Part shown: positions 62,860 to 64,000 of the stretch, in pieces
Numbering within the stretch: position 1 is the first letter of the stretch
Layout of the letters: each line of letters begins with the position of its first letter
Assembly: GCA_037445895.1 (NCBI GenBank)
Contig: JBBIJO010000005.1
Span: forward strand, 1-64,000
Direction of reading: 5' to 3'
DNA length: 64,000 nucleotides
Origin: JBBIJO01 sp037445895
GTDB lineage: Bacteria > Bacteroidota > Ignavibacteria > Kapaibacteriales > UBA2268
The notes under the pieces: generated by a model
What the model saw: the letters and a program-made list of their open reading frames with translations, nothing else
What the model was told of the DNA's origin: nothing
Database searches by the model: none
Translations under genes and position numbers: made by a program

Positions 62860-64000
62860 ATGGCTAACAAGAAATCTAAAAAACAGAAAAAATACGTTTA
62901 CTACTTTGGAGGTGGTAAAGCCGACGGTAATGCTAAGATGAAGGATCTGCTTGGTGGTAAAGGTGCTAATCTTGCGGAGATGACAAGTCTTGGGCTTCCT
63001 GTTCCTGCAGGATTCACTATTACCACAGAGGTTTGCACACATTACTATGAAAACAACAAAAACTATCCAAAAGAACTGTATAAGCAAGTCAAAGATGCAT
63101 TAACCAAAATCGAAAAAGAAATGGGCGCTAATTTTGGCGACCCCAATAATCCTCTCCTTCTTTCGGTTCGTTCAGGGGCACGAGCTTCGATGCCAGGAAT
63201 GATGGATACAGTATTGAATCTTGGTTTAAACGATGTAACAATCCAAGGATTGATAATGCAGTCGGGAAATCCTCGTTTTGCCTACGATGCTTATCGGCGT
63301 TTTGTAGCAATGTATGGAGACGTAGTCCTCGGTTTAAAACCCGAAAGCAAGGACGATATTGACCCTTTCGAGGAAATTCTTGAAGCAAAGAAGAAAGCAA
63401 AAGGTGTTACATACGACGTCGAATTAGACGCAGATGATTTGAAAGAACTTGTTTACGAGTTTAAAAATGCAATTAAGGAGCGTCTTGGAATCGACTTTCC
63501 AGAAGACCCAGAAGAGCAACTTTGGGGCGCAATAGGAGCTGTCTTCCAATCATGGAACAACAACAGAGCAATAGTTTACAGAAAATTAAATAATATCCCC
63601 GATTGGTGGGGAACTGCTGTTAATGTTCAAGCAATGGTCTTTGGCAATCTTAGCGAAGATAGTGGCACTGGGGTAGCATTTACTCGCGACCCCGCTACTG
63701 GCGAGAATAAATTTTATGGTGAATTTTTAATGAATGCACAAGGCGAAGACGTCGTTGCTGGAATTAGGACTCCTCTACCGATAGAACAACTGAAGGACCA
63801 AGATACAAAATCGTATTCAGAATTGCTTCGTATTCGTGAAATACTCGAACAGCACTATCGCGATATGCAAGACATAGAATTTACAATTCAAAAAGGGAAA
63901 TTGTATATGCTTCAATGTCGTTCGGGTAAGCGAACTGCTATTGCCGCAATGCGTATTGCTGTTGATATGGTTAACGAAGGACTTATAAAGCCAAAAACCG
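62860..64000 (+). CDS. ppdK: Pyruvate, phosphate dikinase, N-terminal part (runs off the window)
   Basis: The frame from ATG 62860 stays open to the right edge, giving 380 residues of an enzyme that is usually ~880-900. VYYFGGGKADGNAKMKDLLGGKGANLAEM is split here over residues ~14-42, and SVRSGARASMPGMMDTVLNLG, QSWNNNRAIVYRKLN and FTRDPATGENKFYGEFLMNAQGEDVVAG are ATP-grasp signature blocks of PPDK. It interconverts pyruvate and PEP with ATP and phosphate. The phosphohistidine and PEP-binding domains lie outside the window. An exact Bacteroidota promoter precedes it, so it is probably transcribed strongly and alone at its 5' end. Confidence 0.95.
   Translation, partial: MANKKSKKQKKYVYYFGGGKADGNAKMKDLLGGKGANLAEMTSLGLPVPAGFTITTEVCTHYYENNKNYPKELYKQVKDALTKIEKEMGANFGDPNNPLLLSVRSGARASMPGMMDTVLNLGLNDVTIQGLIMQSGNPRFAYDAYRRFVAMYGDVVLGLKPESKDDIDPFEEILEAKKKAKGVTYDVELDADDLKELVYEFKNAIKERLGIDFPEDPEEQLWGAIGAVFQSWNNNRAIVYRKLNNIPDWWGTAVNVQAMVFGNLSEDSGTGVAFTRDPATGENKFYGEFLMNAQGEDVVAGIRTPLPIEQLKDQDTKSYSELLRIREILEQHYRDMQDIEFTIQKGKLYMLQCRSGKRTAIAAMRIAVDMVNEGLIKPKT

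Noticed and set aside
1..64000. CRISPR arrays, tRNA/rRNA genes, IS elements, prophage genes
   Set aside because: I looked through all gaps over 80 bases and found no regularly spaced repeats, no tRNA-like cloverleaf with a TTCGA arm, and no transposase, integrase or phage structural motifs.

Overview
The window is AT-rich, densely coded bacterial DNA that reads as a Bacteroidota / FCB-group genome. The evidence is: secreted proteins ending in type IX secretion (T9SS) sorting-like domains (left-edge gene, 21601-23244, 27208-29811); a GldL/GldM-like motor pair; DUF6029, Omp28-like and DUF6132 families; bshA of bacillithiol synthesis; weak Shine-Dalgarno sites; and promoters of the form TTTG-N19/20-TAnnTTTG ahead of accD and the PPDK gene. 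A deep branch such as Kapabacteria or Ignavibacteria would fit, but the window alone does not fix the clade. I see no rRNA, tRNA, CRISPR array, intact IS element or prophage.

Layout. 1-2.7 kb: end of a secreted protein, then a cassette of an unknown lipoprotein and a two-helix membrane protein lying between two copies of a structured intergenic repeat, followed by a non-coding, GC-richer remnant. 2.7-14.7 kb: mutL and an M20 amidohydrolase (divergent); a + strand run of TPR protein, DUF6029 outer-membrane protein (start disturbed by a T10 tract), Omp28-like lipoprotein and GT39 glycosyltransferase; then on the - strand the GldL-like and GldM-like genes, meaB and rdgB. 14.9-26.5 kb: M24 peptidase and POT transporter (+); tryptophanase, HtrA protease, glucan phosphorylase and a secreted SBBP-repeat protein (-); TsaC (+). 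26.9-43.1 kb: Dabb protein and a large secreted propeller (-); EamA transporter, a three-part membrane protein, DUF3109, rpoN and a GT2 (+); a - strand group bshA, small outer-membrane protein, murA, TPR protein; then YigZ and panC (+) and DUF6132, DUF1858 and kbl (-).

43.3-53.2 kb is one long + strand cluster: M16 peptidase, purine nucleoside phosphorylase, propeller lipoprotein, RsbU-like phosphatase, then an active/inactive M16 pair, closed by a strong terminator. 53.4-64 kb is mostly housekeeping: rpsU, a CarD/SH3-like protein, sugar-phosphate isomerase, rodA, accD, a small outer-membrane protein, HPF, nuoF, ychF, thioredoxin, a lytic transglycosylase and the 5' part of pyruvate phosphate dikinase.

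The genes point to an envelope-rich, probably protein- and amino-acid-using chemoheterotroph: peptidases, a peptide transporter and tryptophanase; glycogen use; UDP-GlcNAc-consuming enzymes in one operon; and T9SS export. The best candidates for something undescribed are the repeat-bracketed cassette at 0.8-2.4 kb with covarying hairpins, the SemiSWEET/TerB/SPOR-like protein at 30.9 kb, and the homopolymer switch in the DUF6029 gene.
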